A stretch of 64,000 nucleotides of DNA from Microcella alkalica (GCF_014595885.1 NZ_JABUKC010000002.1:372001-436000); one strand, 5' to 3'. Shown: positions 10,578-19,733, numbered from the stretch's first letter. Notes: generated from the letters alone by a model not told the origin. Numbers and translations: made by a program.

Positions 10578-11783
10578 CTACTTGCCCTTCCGTCCGCCGC
10601 GGTAGTGCGGGTTCTCCCAGATCATCGACCCGCCCTGGCCGAGGCCCACGCACATCGCCGTGAGGCCGTACTGCACCTCGGGGTGCTGCTCGAACTGCCG
10701 AGCAAGCTGGATCATGAGGCGCACGCCGGAGCTGGCGAGCGGATGGCCGATGGCGATCGCGCCGCCCCACGGGTTCACGCGGGGGTCGTCGTCGTCGATG
10801 CCGAAGTGGTCGAGCAGGCTCAGCACCTGCACCGCGAAGGCCTCGTTGAGCTCGAACAGCCCGATGTCGTCGATCGACAGACCGGCCTTCTTCAGCGCCT
10901 TCTCGGTCGAGGGGATGGGCCCGATGCCCATGACCTCGGGCTCGACCCCGGCGAACGCGAAGCTCACCAGGCGCATCTTCACGCCCAGGCCGAGCTCCTT
11001 CGCGGCGTCGGCGCTCGCGAGCAGGCTCACGGTGGCGCCGTCGGTGAGCGGCGAGGCGTTGCCCGCCGTGACCCGACCGTGCGGCCGGAACGGGGTCTTG
11101 AGGCCCGCGAGACCCTCCATCGTGGTCTCGGGGCGCATGCCCTCGTCCATGGTGGCGAGGCCGTATCCCTGCTCGCTGCGCAGCGCCACCGGCACGAGGT
11201 CGGGCTGGATGTGCCCGGCGGCGTAGGCCGCGGCGACCTTCTGCTGGCTGCGCATGCCGAAGCGGTCGGCGCGCTCCTTGGTGAGCGCGGGGAAGCGGTC
11301 GTGCAGACGCTCGGCGGTCATGCCCATGTTGAGGGCGTCGCCGCTGACGAGCTTCTCGGCGAGGAAGCGCGGGTTCGGGTCGGCGTTGCCGCCCATCGGG
11401 TGACGGCCCATGTGCTCGACGCCGCCGGCGATCGCGACGTCGTAGGCGCCGAAGGCGATGCCGCCCGCGGTCGTCGCGACGGCCGTCATCGCACCGGCGC
11501 ACATCCGGTCGATCGCGTAGCCGGGCACCGACATCGGAAGTCCGGCGAGGATCGCCGCGGTGCGGCCGAGGGTGAGCCCCTGGTCGCCCTCCTGCGTCGT
11601 CGCCGCGATCGCGACGTCATCGACGCGCTCCTTCGGCAGGTTCGGGTTGCGCTCGAGGAGCCCGATCATCGCCTTGACGATGAGATCGTCGGCCCGAGTG
11701 CCCCAGTACATCCCTTTTTCGCCTGCTCGCCCGAACGGAGTGCGTACTCCGTCGACGAAGACGACATCGGCTCGATCGGCCAC
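10578..11783 (-). CDS. Acetyl-CoA C-acyltransferase (thiolase, FadA type)
   Basis: The enzyme cleaves 3-ketoacyl-CoA with CoA to acetyl-CoA and a shortened acyl-CoA. The 401 residues carry the nucleophilic Cys in RMCAGAMT (about 96), the His in GHPLASSG (about 347) and the second catalytic Cys in AMCVGLGQGGSM (about 378). I chose the GTG at 11781-11783, which has GGGAGG seven bases upstream; the frame stays open a further 65 codons but those residues are unlike any thiolase. A TAGGTT box about 30 bases upstream may be the promoter. First gene of the two-gene beta-oxidation operon. Confidence 0.95.
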   Translation of the reverse strand: MADRADVVFVDGVRTPFGRAGEKGMYWGTRADDLIVKAMIGLLERNPNLPKERVDDVAIAATTQEGDQGLTLGRTAAILAGLPMSVPGYAIDRMCAGAMTAVATTAGGIAFGAYDVAIAGGVEHMGRHPMGGNADPNPRFLAEKLVSGDALNMGMTAERLHDRFPALTKERADRFGMRSQQKVAAAYAAGHIQPDLVPVALRSEQGYGLATMDEGMRPETTMEGLAGLKTPFRPHGRVTAGNASPLTDGATVSLLASADAAKELGLGVKMRLVSFAFAGVEPEVMGIGPIPSTEKALKKAGLSIDDIGLFELNEAFAVQVLSLLDHFGIDDDDPRVNPWGGAIAIGHPLASSGVRLMIQLARQFEQHPEVQYGLTAMCVGLGQGGSMIWENPHYRGGRKGK

Positions 11784-11859
11784 AGTGCCTCCCTTGTCGG
11801 TGGTCAACCCTTCCAACCTAGGAGCGGCCCGCCACGCGGCCCGGATGCACTGCGCCTTC

Positions 11860-13116
11860 CTACGAAGCGCTCTCGTCGCCTTCGGCGGGGGCTTGGCTCG
11901 CCTCGACAAAGGCGAGGGCGATCGTCTGTGCTGTTGCGTCAATCTGCCAGGGGCGGGCCCCGAGCGCGCGGAGAGCATCCGCGATTGCCTCGGGGGTGCT
12001 CTCGGCCGGTGGGTGCCACGCCAGTCGGCGCAGATGGTCGGGCGTGAGCACGTTCTCTAAGGGGATGCCGAGCTCGTCGGCCACCGACTGCACGGCCGGC
12101 TTCGCGGCGCGCAGGCGGCGGTCGGCCTCCGGGTTGCGGTCGCCCCACGAACGCGGCGGGGGGATGCTCTCCTCCGACGATCGCAGCACCGGCAGCTCCT
12201 CCGTCGTGCGCCCCGCCTCGATCGCCGCCCACCAGCGGTCGATCTGCGAGCGGCTCGCCCGACCGTGGAAGCCCTGCAGGCCCGCCAGCTCGCGCTTGCT
12301 CGCGGGCATGGCGCGCGCCGCGACGACGATCGACGAGTCGGGCAGCAGTCGCCCGGGCGCGCTGTCGACCTCGCGGGCGTAGGCGTCGCGCGCGAGCCAG
12401 AGCTCACGGGCGACCGCGAGCGCACGCTGGCCGCGCACGGCGTGCAGCCCGGAGAGTCGGCGCCAGGGGTCGAGGCGCGGTTCGGGGGTCTCGCGCGCGA
12501 GCACCGCGGCGAACTCCTGTCGGGCCAGCTCGAGCTTGCCGGACTGCTTCAGCAGGGCGGCGATCGCGTCGCGCACGTCGACGAGCAGCTCGACGTCGAG
12601 TGCCGCGTAGGTGAGCCAGGCCGCGGGCAGCGGGCGTGTCGACCAGTCGGCGGCCGAGTGCTCCTTCGCCAGGTGGAGGCCGAGGGTGGCCTCGACGACC
12701 GCGCCGAGGCCGACGCGGGGGAGCCCTGCCAGTCGGGCGCCGAGCTCGGTGTCGAAGATCGTGACGGGGTCGAGTCCGACCTCGCGCAGGCAGGCCAGAT
12801 CCTGGCTCGCGGCGTGCAGCACCCACTCCTCGCCGCCGATGGCGGCCTGCAGCTCGCTGAAGTCGCCGAGGGCGGGCGGATCGAACAAGAAGGTGCCGGC
12901 CCCGCGCCGGAAGACCTGGATCAGGTAGGCGCGCTGGGAGTAGCGGAACCCGCTCGCGCGCTCGGCGTCGACCGCGACGGGGCCCTCGCCCGCGGCGAGC
13001 GCGGCGACGGCGCGCGCGTACTGCTCGCGATCGTCGATGACCGTCGGCGTCGTGGCCGGCACCGCGGTGGGCAGGGGCTCGGCCTCCTCACCGGCGTGCG
13101 CTGTCACGTCAGCCAC
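11860..13116 (-). CDS. rnd: HRDC domain-containing ribonuclease D family protein
   Basis: A 418-residue 3'-5' exonuclease of the DEDDy class, the RNase D family. The DxE pair is in PVAVDAERASGF (about 48-58), the second Asp in HAASQDLACLRE (about 105), and the YxxxD signature in LTYAALDVELL (about 170). An HRDC nucleic-acid-binding domain follows near residues 215-295. The substrate is probably structured RNA ends; this is inferred from the family. The start overlaps the DUF3000 stop by eight bases, indicating co-transcription. The DUF3000-rnd pair is common in actinobacteria. Confidence 0.93.
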   Translation of the reverse strand: MADVTAHAGEEAEPLPTAVPATTPTVIDDREQYARAVAALAAGEGPVAVDAERASGFRYSQRAYLIQVFRRGAGTFLFDPPALGDFSELQAAIGGEEWVLHAASQDLACLREVGLDPVTIFDTELGARLAGLPRVGLGAVVEATLGLHLAKEHSAADWSTRPLPAAWLTYAALDVELLVDVRDAIAALLKQSGKLELARQEFAAVLARETPEPRLDPWRRLSGLHAVRGQRALAVARELWLARDAYAREVDSAPGRLLPDSSIVVAARAMPASKRELAGLQGFHGRASRSQIDRWWAAIEAGRTTEELPVLRSSEESIPPPRSWGDRNPEADRRLRAAKPAVQSVADELGIPLENVLTPDHLRRLAWHPPAESTPEAIADALRALGARPWQIDATAQTIALAFVEASQAPAEGDESAS

Positions 13117-13702
13117 GCGGGCTCCGGCGGGTCGGCAGCACGGCGACGCCCTCGGGCGTCGGCGGGTAGCCGGCGATCATGCACAGCAGCTCCGACCAAC
13201 CCTCGATGTGCGCCGAGAGGTCGTCGTCGAGAGGTGTCCAGGAGGCGCGGAGCTCCAGCTGCGCGCCGCTGCCCTGCGCCGCGAGCTCGCCGTAGCCGGT
13301 CGACAGCACCTTCGTCGCGGTGCCGCTCGCCGCCGTGTACCGCGCACCGCGGGTCTCGAGGGCGTCGACGAGCCACGCCCACGTGACGTCGGCGACGAAG
13401 GGATCCAGCCCGATGTCGACCTCGAGGGGAGCCTGCGCGAAGCAGACGATGCGCACCGAGCCGTTCCAGCCCTCCGGTGCCGTGGGGTCGAAGAGCACGA
13501 TGAGGCGCCCGGTGCCGAGGTCGGAGTCGTCGGCGTGGCGCGCGGGGTTCACATCAGCGGCGAGCGCGTGCGCGAAGGGGGCGAGCCCGCTCGGCGCCGG
13601 GATGGCGCGCACCTCCAGCTCGGGTCGCAGCACCGCGGCGTCGACCGTGGCGATGAGGGCGTCGAAGACCTGCTGCGGCGTCGGAGCGGGCGAGGCGGGC
13701 AC
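13109..13702 (-). CDS. DUF3000 family protein
   Basis: A 197-residue soluble protein of the actinobacterial DUF3000 family, typically encoded just upstream of the RNase D gene as here. Visible conserved patches are GRLIVLFDPTAPEGWNG and DPFVADVTWAWLVDALE. No membrane segment or signal peptide. The GTG start at 13700-13702 is six bases behind a TAGGGT -10 box, and the promoter region is shared with the divergent hydrolase gene. Function unknown. Confidence 0.9.
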   Translation of the reverse strand: MPASPAPTPQQVFDALIATVDAAVLRPELEVRAIPAPSGLAPFAHALAADVNPARHADDSDLGTGRLIVLFDPTAPEGWNGSVRIVCFAQAPLEVDIGLDPFVADVTWAWLVDALETRGARYTAASGTATKVLSTGYGELAAQGSGAQLELRASWTPLDDDLSAHIEGWSELLCMIAGYPPTPEGVAVLPTRRSPRG

Positions 13703-13708
13703 GAGTGC

Positions 13709-13714
13709 ACCCTA
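13709..13714 (-). promoter_or_regulatory. -10 box of DUF3000, probable leaderless transcript
   Basis: Minus-strand TAGGGT is followed by six bases and the GTG start at 13702. It lies back to back with the plus-strand box at 13726-13731. Confidence 0.55.
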
Positions 13715-13725
13715 CGAGCAGTTGC

Positions 13726-13731
13726 TACGGT
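13726..13731 (+). promoter_or_regulatory. -10 box of the alpha/beta hydrolase, probable leaderless transcript
   Basis: TACGGT is followed by six bases and then the GTG at 13738. It forms a tight divergent promoter pair with the DUF3000 box; the two boxes are 11 bases apart. Confidence 0.5.
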
Positions 13732-13737
13732 GCACGA

Positions 13738-15024
13738 GTGAGACTCGCCGACCTGGGGGGAGCATCCGCCTCGTCGCGGCGGGGGAGGCGCGCCCTCGCC
13801 CCGTTGCGCGGCACCGCGATGCTCGCCGCTGCCCTCGTCGGCACGGCCGTGATCGTCGCGGTCGCCGCCTCGATCGCGACGGCGGTCACCATGGCGCGTC
13901 GCGTCGTCACGCCCGTGCGCGAACGGCCCGAGGACATCGTGGTGCACGGCGTCGAGCGCGGCGCGGTCACGCTGTCGCGCACGGCCGACACCGTGCTGCC
14001 CGGCCGCTACGGGCTGTGGTTCGACGGCGACCGCGGGCATGCCCGCCTCGGGCGCATCCTGCGGGAGGACGAGGGCTCGGTGACGCGCGTCGTGGAGTCG
14101 GTGCAGCACGGCGACCTGAGGCGAGCGGGCACCGCGCGCATCGGCGGCGCGTTCTACGCGGGGCCGCTCGACGTGGGCGCGGTCGAGCGCGAGCTCAGCA
14201 TCCGCACCCCCGTCGGCGACGCGCCCGCCTGGTTCGTGCCCGGCGCGAACGACGGGAGCGGCCACGGGGAGGACTGGATCATCCATGTGCACGGCCGCGG
14301 CGCCACGCGCGCCGAGGGGCTGCGCGCCGTGCCGCTCGCCCGCGAGCTCGGGTGGGCGAGCCTGCTCATGAGCTATCGCAACGACGGGGATGCCCCGCCG
14401 AGCGCGGACGGCCGGTACGCGCTCGGCGCCGCCGAGTGGCGCGACCTCGAGGCCGCCGTCGCGCGAGCGCACGAGGAGGGCGCGCGCCGCATCGTCGTAA
14501 TGGGGTGGTCGATGGGCGGGGCGATCACGCTCCAGTTCCTCGTGCGATCGCCGCTCGCCTCCCGCGTGGTGGGCGTCGTGCTCGAGTCGCCCGTCATCGA
14601 CTGGGTGACCGTGCTGCGGTTCCACGCCGGCCTCGCGCACGTGCCGCGCCCCGTCGGGGAGGCCGCGCTCGCCCTCCTCGGGGCGCCCGCTGCGGCCCCC
14701 TTGCTCGGCCGCGAGGACGCCATCGACCTGGCGAGCCTCGACCTCGTCGCGCGCGCCGACGAGCTGCGGGTGCCGGCGCTCATCCTGCACAGCGATGACG
14801 ACGGCTACGTGCCGATCGACGCCTCGCTGGCTCTCGCCGCTGCCCGACCCGACCTCGTCACGCTCGAGCGCTTCGCCCTCGCCGGGCACACCCGACTGTG
14901 GAATCTCGACCCCGAGCGGTGGGAGGGCGTCATCTCCCGGTGGCTGCGTCAGCTCGACGAGCCCACCGCGCGTACAGCACGCCCTCGTCGTCGGTCAGCA
15001 GCTGCCGCGGCGCCCATCGACTGA
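13738..15024 (+). CDS. Membrane-anchored alpha/beta hydrolase
   Basis: The protein (428 residues from the GTG at 13738) has one transmembrane segment near residues 24-52 and then a large domain of about 350 residues with an alpha/beta hydrolase fold. The nucleophile elbow is GWSMGGAITL (Ser about 262), the acid lies in LHSDDDGYVPIDASL (about 362) and the His in FALAGHTRLWNLDP (about 386). The substrate cannot be told; related proteins are annotated as peptidases or esterases. An in-frame GTG at 13705 is possible but the leaderless arrangement favours 13738. Its last 95 bases overlap the end of the convergent RibD-like gene. Confidence 0.85.
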   Translation: MRLADLGGASASSRRGRRALAPLRGTAMLAAALVGTAVIVAVAASIATAVTMARRVVTPVRERPEDIVVHGVERGAVTLSRTADTVLPGRYGLWFDGDRGHARLGRILREDEGSVTRVVESVQHGDLRRAGTARIGGAFYAGPLDVGAVERELSIRTPVGDAPAWFVPGANDGSGHGEDWIIHVHGRGATRAEGLRAVPLARELGWASLLMSYRNDGDAPPSADGRYALGAAEWRDLEAAVARAHEEGARRIVVMGWSMGGAITLQFLVRSPLASRVVGVVLESPVIDWVTVLRFHAGLAHVPRPVGEAALALLGAPAAAPLLGREDAIDLASLDLVARADELRVPALILHSDDDGYVPIDASLALAAARPDLVTLERFALAGHTRLWNLDPERWEGVISRWLRQLDEPTARTARPRRRSAAAAAPID

Positions 15025-15667
15025 GCGCGGGGCCGGCATCCGGCAGCAGTCGCAGCCCCGAGCCGCCCAGCCGCGGCACCGTGGTGAGACAGAGCTCGTC
15101 CACGAGCCCCGCGGCCAGCAGCAGCGCGGCCAGCGAGGGCCCGCCCTCGCACACCACACGGGCCACGTCGCGCGCGCGGAGCGCCGCGAGCAGGTCGGGG
15201 GCGGCGAGGGATCCACCGCGATCGGAGACCGCCACGTGCTCATGCGGCACGGCGCCGAGGGAGCGCGACACGGCATCCGCTGCCGCCGGCGGCGCGAGCA
15301 CGAGCACGGGGGCGGCGCCTTCGCGCGGCTCGAGGCCGTGGCCGGTCAGGTCGCCGGAGCCCGAGACCACGGCGAGCTGCGCCCGCTTCGGCAGCCGGTA
15401 CCCCTCGGCGCGAACGCTCTCGGCACCGACGAGCAGGACGTCCGCGTGCTCGCGGATCACGCCGAGGATCATGCGGTCGGCGCCGGCCGTCAGCGACTCC
15501 GAGGTGCCGTCGTCGCCGGTGACGCGGCCATCCAGCGTCGTCACCAGATTGAGGCGGATGCTCTCGCCCTCGCCCGGCGCGTACCAGTCGAGCAGTCTCG
15601 CGCGGGCGCCCTCGTGCTCGGTGTCGAGCTCGACGGCGGGCCCGGGCGTCACGCGCCGCAGGATCAC
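14930..15667 (-). CDS. Pyrimidine reductase family protein (RibD C-terminal domain)
   Basis: A 245-residue protein of the RibD-C superfamily, which reduces the ribosyl side chain of a riboflavin precursor using NADPH in the best-known members. Typical features are RLNLVTTLDGRV with the TLDG substrate loop, DRMILGVIREHADVLLVGAESVR, and VVCEGGPSLAALLL (NADPH site). It lacks the N-terminal deaminase of RibD, so it may work beside a separate deaminase or on another pterin- or flavin-like substrate. The GTG start overlaps the sufE stop as GTGA. The C-terminal 31 codons lie opposite the end of the hydrolase gene. Confidence 0.87.
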   Translation of the reverse strand: MILRRVTPGPAVELDTEHEGARARLLDWYAPGEGESIRLNLVTTLDGRVTGDDGTSESLTAGADRMILGVIREHADVLLVGAESVRAEGYRLPKRAQLAVVSGSGDLTGHGLEPREGAAPVLVLAPPAAADAVSRSLGAVPHEHVAVSDRGGSLAAPDLLAALRARDVARVVCEGGPSLAALLLAAGLVDELCLTTVPRLGGSGLRLLPDAGPALSRWAPRQLLTDDEGVLYARWARRADAATGR

Positions 15668-16098
15668 GCCGCGGCCTCGCGCACCTGTCGCTTGATGCGC
15701 CCCAGCATGCCGGTCATGCCGCTCAGTCGCAGCGGGCTCACGACGCGGGTGAGGCCGAGCTCGAACGCCACATCGCCGGGCGTCGCGAGCACCTCGTCGA
15801 CGCCGAGGCCGCTGAGCCCCTGGGCGAGGATCGAGGCGAAGCCGCGCGTCGTGGGCGCCTCGGGCGGGGCGGTGGCGTGCACCCGCACGACGCCGCTCTC
15901 GACCTCGACGACGATGAACACGGGCGACTGGCACTCCTCGACGCGCTCGAGCAGCTCGGGGTGGTCGCGGAAGCGCTCGGGCAGCTCGGGCAGCTCGTTC
16001 GAGAACTCCAGCAGCAGTTGCAGCCTGTCCGACTCGCCGAGCTCGAGGAACTCGTCGCGGATCTCGGCCAGTGCGGCGGGCAGCCTCGGCTCGGTCAT
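15664..16098 (-). CDS. SufE family protein
   Basis: SufE proteins take sulfane sulfur from a cysteine desulfurase and pass it to iron-sulfur cluster assembly. In these 144 residues the acceptor Cys is in VEECQSPVF, followed by the usual strand and [17 protein letters not shown] segment. The gene overlaps both neighbours by four bases (sulfurtransferase upstream, RibD-like reductase downstream), so all three are co-translated. Next to a sulfurtransferase it may handle sulfur from a source other than SufS. Its best-known partner genes (sufS/sufBCD) are not in the window. Confidence 0.92.
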   Translation of the reverse strand: MTEPRLPAALAEIRDEFLELGESDRLQLLLEFSNELPELPERFRDHPELLERVEECQSPVFIVVEVESGVVRVHATAPPEAPTTRGFASILAQGLSGLGVDEVLATPGDVAFELGLTRVVSPLRLSGMTGMLGRIKRQVREAAA

Positions 16099-17003
16099 CG
16101 GGCTCCCGTTCCGGGAGCGGTGCCGGGCTCGGCGCCCGTGACGATCGGCACGCGCACGGCACTGCCCCACTCCGTCCACGAGCCGTCGTAGTTGCGCACG
16201 TTCGGCACGCCCAGGAGGTGGCGCAGCACGAACCAGGTGTGACTCGACCGCTCGCCGATGCGGCAGTAGGCGACGACCTCGTCGGCGTCGCCGATGCCGG
16301 CCTCGTCGCGGTAGATCGCTGCGAGCTCGTCGGCGGTGCGGAATGTGCCGTCCTCGTTGGCGGCGCGAGCCCACGGCACGCTGCGCGCGGTCGGGATGTG
16401 CCCGCCGCGCAGGGCGCCCTCCTCGGGATAGGCCGGCATGTGGGTGCGCTCACCGCTGTACTCCTCCGGTGAGCGCACGTCGATGAGCGGCTTGCCGAGG
16501 TGCGCCAGCACGTCCTCCTTGAAGGCCCGGATGCTCGCATCGTCGCGCTCGACGACCGGGTAGTCGACGCGCTCGCGCGCAGGCCGCTCGGTCGTCATCG
16601 CTCGGCCCTCCGCGACCCAGCGGTCACGGCCGCCATCGAGCAGGCGCACGTCGTCGTGGCCGAAGAGCGTGAAGACCCACAGCGCGTAGGCCGCCCACCA
16701 GTTCGAGCGGTCGCCGTAGAGGATGATCGTGGTGTCGCGGGCGATGCCGTTGCGGCCCATGAGCTCGGCGAACGCGGCGCCGTCGATGTAGTCGCGCACG
16801 ATGGGGTCGTTGAGGTCGGTGTGCCAATCGATCTTGACCGCGCCGGGGATGTGCCCCGTCTCGTAGAGCAGCACGTCCTCGTCGGACTCGACGACGACGA
16901 GCCCCGGGTCGTCGAGGTGCTCCTCGAGCCAGGCGGTCGACACGAGCCGCTCGGGGTGGGCGTACGACTGGAACTTCTCGAACGGATCGGGGGCGACGGG
17001 CAT
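16095..17003 (-). CDS. sseA: Thiosulfate/3-mercaptopyruvate sulfurtransferase
   Basis: A 302-residue protein with two rhodanese domains: an inactive N-terminal one (about 15-150) and a catalytic C-terminal one (about 165-290). The active-site Cys is in [14 protein letters not shown]; the CRIGERS loop resembles the actinobacterial thiosulfate sulfurtransferases. It transfers sulfane sulfur from thiosulfate or mercaptopyruvate to a thiol acceptor. GAGAGG precedes the ATG at 17001-17003. It leads a three-gene unit with sufE and the RibD-like reductase, and sufE may be its acceptor, by inference from coupling. Confidence 0.93.
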   Translation of the reverse strand: MPVAPDPFEKFQSYAHPERLVSTAWLEEHLDDPGLVVVESDEDVLLYETGHIPGAVKIDWHTDLNDPIVRDYIDGAAFAELMGRNGIARDTTIILYGDRSNWWAAYALWVFTLFGHDDVRLLDGGRDRWVAEGRAMTTERPARERVDYPVVERDDASIRAFKEDVLAHLGKPLIDVRSPEEYSGERTHMPAYPEEGALRGGHIPTARSVPWARAANEDGTFRTADELAAIYRDEAGIGDADEVVAYCRIGERSSHTWFVLRHLLGVPNVRNYDGSWTEWGSAVRVPIVTGAEPGTAPGTGAR

Positions 17004-17083
17004 CGGGGCGACCTCTCACGGCGGGCGGATCAGGGAGTGCGACGAGCGCTCCAGGCGTAACGCACGAGCGGCCGCCGGTATTC

Positions 17084-17112
17084 TTGACAGGCCGCGCGCG
17101 CCTGACTCTACG
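17084..17112 (+). promoter_or_regulatory. Candidate promoter of zapE
   Basis: TTGACA (17084-17089) is a perfect -35 hexamer, followed after 17 bases by TCTACG as a weak -10. It points toward zapE, whose start is about 80 bases downstream. Confidence 0.45.
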
Positions 17113-17193
17113 CACTCCGGGTGCGCGGCTCCTGGGGCTCGCCACCGACCCGGGCGGCGAGTGCGACCTCCGCGACCGAGGGGCGACCTTCCC

Positions 17194-18234
17194 GTGAATC
17201 CTGCGTCGAATCCCGCGTCGACCGTTCTGCGGCTGACCGACCGCCAGCCGCTGCTGTCGGCGAGCGAGCTGCTGGGGCACCTGACGCCTCCGCCGCAGTT
17301 CTCGGCCGCGAGCCTGGAGAACTACGTGCCCGACCCCGCGCACCCCTCGCAGGCGGAGGCGGTCGAGGCGATCCGGCGCTTCGCCGACGGCGCTCCGGAC
17401 GACGCGCCCACGGGGTTGCGCGGCCTGTTCGCGCGGAAGGCGCCGACCGTCGTGGAGAAGCCCGGCATCTACCTCGACGGCGGATTCGGCGTCGGCAAGA
17501 CCCACCTGCTCGCGGCGCTGTGGCACCGGGTCGGCGGCCGCAAGTACTTCGGCACCTTCATCGAGTACACGGCGCTCGTGGGCGCGCTCGGCTACCAGCA
17601 GGCGGTGCAGCACTTCCGCGGCGCGAGCCTCATCGCGATCGACGAGTTCGAGCTCGACGACCCGGGCGACACGATGGTCATGTCGCGCCTGCTGGGCGAG
17701 CTCGTGCAGAGCGGCTCGCGCATCGCGGCGACCTCGAACACGCCGCCGCACGCCCTCGGCGAGGGCCGCTTCGCCGCCCAGGACTTCCTGCGCGAGATCA
17801 ACGCCCTCGCCGACCGCTTCGACATCCACCGCATCGACGGCGACGATTACCGCAAACGCGACATCGAGGGCCACGCGGTCGTACTGTCGGGCGACGAGCT
17901 GGCCGAGCGCGTGGCCGCCGAGCGCGGCACGGTCACGGTCGACCCGTTCGCCGCGGTGCTCGCGCACCTGGCCACCGTGCATCCGAGCCGGTACATCGGT
18001 CTCATCGACGGCCTCGACGCCGTCGCGTTCACCGACGTCGCGCCGCTGCGCAATCAGACGGATGCGCTGCGCCTGGTCGCGCTCGTCGACCGCCTCTACG
18101 ACGCGCAGGTGCGGATCCTCGCCACGGGCATCCCGCTCGATCAGGTCTTCACCGACGACATGCTCGCGGGCGGGTACCGCAAGAAGTACCTGCGCGCCGC
18201 GTCGCGCATGATCGCGCTGACCACCGCATCCTGA
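17194..18234 (+). CDS. zapE: Cell division protein ZapE / AFG1-like ATPase
   Basis: An AAA-type ATPase of the AFG1/ZapE family, 346 residues from the GTG at 17194. Walker A is [14 protein letters not shown], and Walker B is [19 protein letters not shown] is the sensor region. In E. coli the family acts on the Z-ring and in mitochondria on protein turnover; the actinobacterial role is not established. GAGGGG stands about ten bases before 17194; a GTG at 17161 in the same frame is the alternative start. It is divergent from the sulfurtransferase unit. Confidence 0.92.
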   Translation: MNPASNPASTVLRLTDRQPLLSASELLGHLTPPPQFSAASLENYVPDPAHPSQAEAVEAIRRFADGAPDDAPTGLRGLFARKAPTVVEKPGIYLDGGFGVGKTHLLAALWHRVGGRKYFGTFIEYTALVGALGYQQAVQHFRGASLIAIDEFELDDPGDTMVMSRLLGELVQSGSRIAATSNTPPHALGEGRFAAQDFLREINALADRFDIHRIDGDDYRKRDIEGHAVVLSGDELAERVAAERGTVTVDPFAAVLAHLATVHPSRYIGLIDGLDAVAFTDVAPLRNQTDALRLVALVDRLYDAQVRILATGIPLDQVFTDDMLAGGYRKKYLRAASRMIALTTAS

Positions 18235-18257
18235 GTCTCGGTGCGCGCCCCGCTCGA

Positions 18258-18263
18258 TAGGAT
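18258..18263 (+). promoter_or_regulatory. Candidate -10 box of nhaA
   Basis: TAGGAT, set within a CGATAGGATCG near-palindrome, would start transcription near 18270 and leave a leader of about 80 bases before the ATG at 18350. Confidence 0.4.
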
Positions 18264-18267
18264 CGTC

Positions 18268-18349
18268 TCCGGAGCGCCGGGAAGTCTGGTCGGCCCGCCC
18301 TCGCGAGGCGAGCGCGGTGAGCCGCACCGACGACCCCGACGGAGACACC
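18268..18349 (+). promoter_or_regulatory. Structured 5' leader of nhaA, possible RNA element
   Basis: The leader contains GCCGGGAAGTCTGGTCGGC (18276-18294), in which the outer GCC/GGC can pair, or CCGG can pair with CTGG around GAAGT. A second GC-rich hairpin is possible (GCCCTCGCGAGGCGAGC region). The compact non-coding motif directly before an ion antiporter could be a cis-acting RNA. I cannot match it to a named riboswitch class from memory. Confidence 0.35.
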
Positions 18350-19687
18350 ATGACGCCCGTGCAGTCCGGCGCCCAGCGCTACCGCGAGAGCCTGTGGATC
18401 GAGCAGATCCTCCGCAAGGAGACGGTGGGCGGCGTCCTCCTGCTCATCGCCACGGTCATCGCGGTCACGCTCGCGAACTCGGCGGTCGCCGACGGCTACT
18501 TCGCACTGCGCGACACGTACGTCAGCGTGGGCTTCGGCGATGCCGAGTTCCGGATCTCGGTGGGGCACCTCGCCGCCGACGGACTGCTCGCGATCTTCTT
18601 CTTCCTCGCCGGGCTCGAGCTCAAGCGCGAGTTCGTCGCCGGTGAGCTGCGCGACCCGCGGCGCGCGCTCGTGCCGGTCGCGGCCGCCTTCGGCGGCGCC
18701 GCGCTGCCCGCTGTGATCTTCACCCTTGTCAACCTCACGCAGGGGCCGGAGGTGCTGCGCGGCTGGGCGATCCCGCTCGCGACCGACATCGCCTTCGCCC
18801 TCGCGGTGCTCGCCGTCGTCGGCACCTCGCTGCCGATCGCGATGCGCACGTTCCTGCTGACCCTCGCCGTCGTCGACGACCTCATCGGCATCACGGTGAT
18901 CGCCTTCTTCTACACGAACGATCTCCAGCCGCTCTTCCTTCTGGCGGCGGCGATCGGACTCATCGTCTTCGGCCTGATCGCCCAGCGCTACCAGGAGCTG
19001 TTCCGTCTGCGGTCCACCGCCGCGTTCGCGATCCTTGCTCCGATCGGACTCGTCGTCTGGTTCTTCATGTACTCCTCGGGGGTCCACGCGACCGTCGCCG
19101 GGGTACTGCTCGCGTTCACGGTCCCCGTCCTGGCGCGCGGCGGCGAGGAGGACGGCCTCGGTGGCCACGAGGGGCTCGCCGAGAAGTTCGAGCACGGGCT
19201 GCGGCCGATCTCGGCGGGCTTCGCGGTGCCGGTGTTCGCGTTCTTCTCCTCGGGCGTCGCGGTCGGCGGTCTCGAGGGCCTCGTCGAGGCCGTCACCTCC
19301 CCGCTCGCGTTGGGGATCGTCGCGGGGCTCGTGCTCGGGAAGACGATCGGCATCACCGGAGCGGCGTGGCTCGTCACCCGCCTGCCCGGTGTGAGCCTGC
19401 CGCGCGGCGTGCAGTGGGTCGACATCCTCGGGCTCGCGATGCTCTCCGGCATGGGCTTCACCGTGTCGCTGCTCATCAGCGAGCTCAGCTTCGGGCAGGG
19501 CGACCCGCTCGACGACGTGGCCAAGGTGGGCATCCTGCTCGGGTCGCTGCTCGCGGCGCTCTTGGCGAGCGCGCTGCTCCTCGCTCGCAACCGCCACTAC
19601 CGTCAGCGCCGCGCGGAGGACGCGCGCGACTCGGACGGCGATGGCGTGCCGGACGCGTTCGACGACCCGGCGAACGCTGTGCGCTGA
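18350..19687 (+). CDS. nhaA: Na+/H+ antiporter NhaA
   Basis: Electrogenic exchange of cytoplasmic sodium for external protons, for pH and sodium homeostasis. The protein (445 residues) has about 11-12 membrane segments and the family signatures [11 protein letters not shown] (Asp133 region in E. coli numbering) and [10 protein letters not shown] (the Asp163-Asp164 ion-binding pair). GGAG lies before the ATG at 18350; a GTG at 18317 in the same frame would add 11 residues and sit in the structured leader. The C-terminal tail ends with [14 protein letters not shown], a calcium-binding-like Asp-rich repeat not typical of NhaA. Confidence 0.95.
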   Translation: MTPVQSGAQRYRESLWIEQILRKETVGGVLLLIATVIAVTLANSAVADGYFALRDTYVSVGFGDAEFRISVGHLAADGLLAIFFFLAGLELKREFVAGELRDPRRALVPVAAAFGGAALPAVIFTLVNLTQGPEVLRGWAIPLATDIAFALAVLAVVGTSLPIAMRTFLLTLAVVDDLIGITVIAFFYTNDLQPLFLLAAAIGLIVFGLIAQRYQELFRLRSTAAFAILAPIGLVVWFFMYSSGVHATVAGVLLAFTVPVLARGGEEDGLGGHEGLAEKFEHGLRPISAGFAVPVFAFFSSGVAVGGLEGLVEAVTSPLALGIVAGLVLGKTIGITGAAWLVTRLPGVSLPRGVQWVDILGLAMLSGMGFTVSLLISELSFGQGDPLDDVAKVGILLGSLLAALLASALLLARNRHYRQRRAEDARDSDGDGVPDAFDDPANAVR

Positions 19688-19701
19688 CCGGGGGAGCTCG
19701 G

Positions 19702-19733
19702 GGCGGCGCGTAACGCGATGTTTACGCGCCGCC
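19702..19733. terminator. Perfect inverted repeat after nhaA
   Basis: GGCGGCGCGTAA and TTACGCGCCGCC form a perfect 12-bp stem around an 8-base loop, 15 bases after the nhaA stop. It is probably the nhaA terminator, and also overlaps a GlnR-like half-site pair (19710-19725). No T-run follows. Confidence 0.6.

Noticed and set aside
8082-12047. A very long plus-strand open frame (about 1320 codons) opposite the fad operon
   Set aside because: It lies antisense to two well-recognised enzymes and its product is Arg/Asp/Leu-rich with no domain. Such frames are expected in very GC-rich DNA. The same holds for similar frames opposite acnA, dxs, alaS and rel.
17121-17193. Upstream start of zapE at the GTG of 17121, which also lies six bases behind a TACGCA box
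   Set aside because: The GTG at 17121 is in another reading frame from zapE, the box lacks the final T, and its product has no similarity to known proteins.
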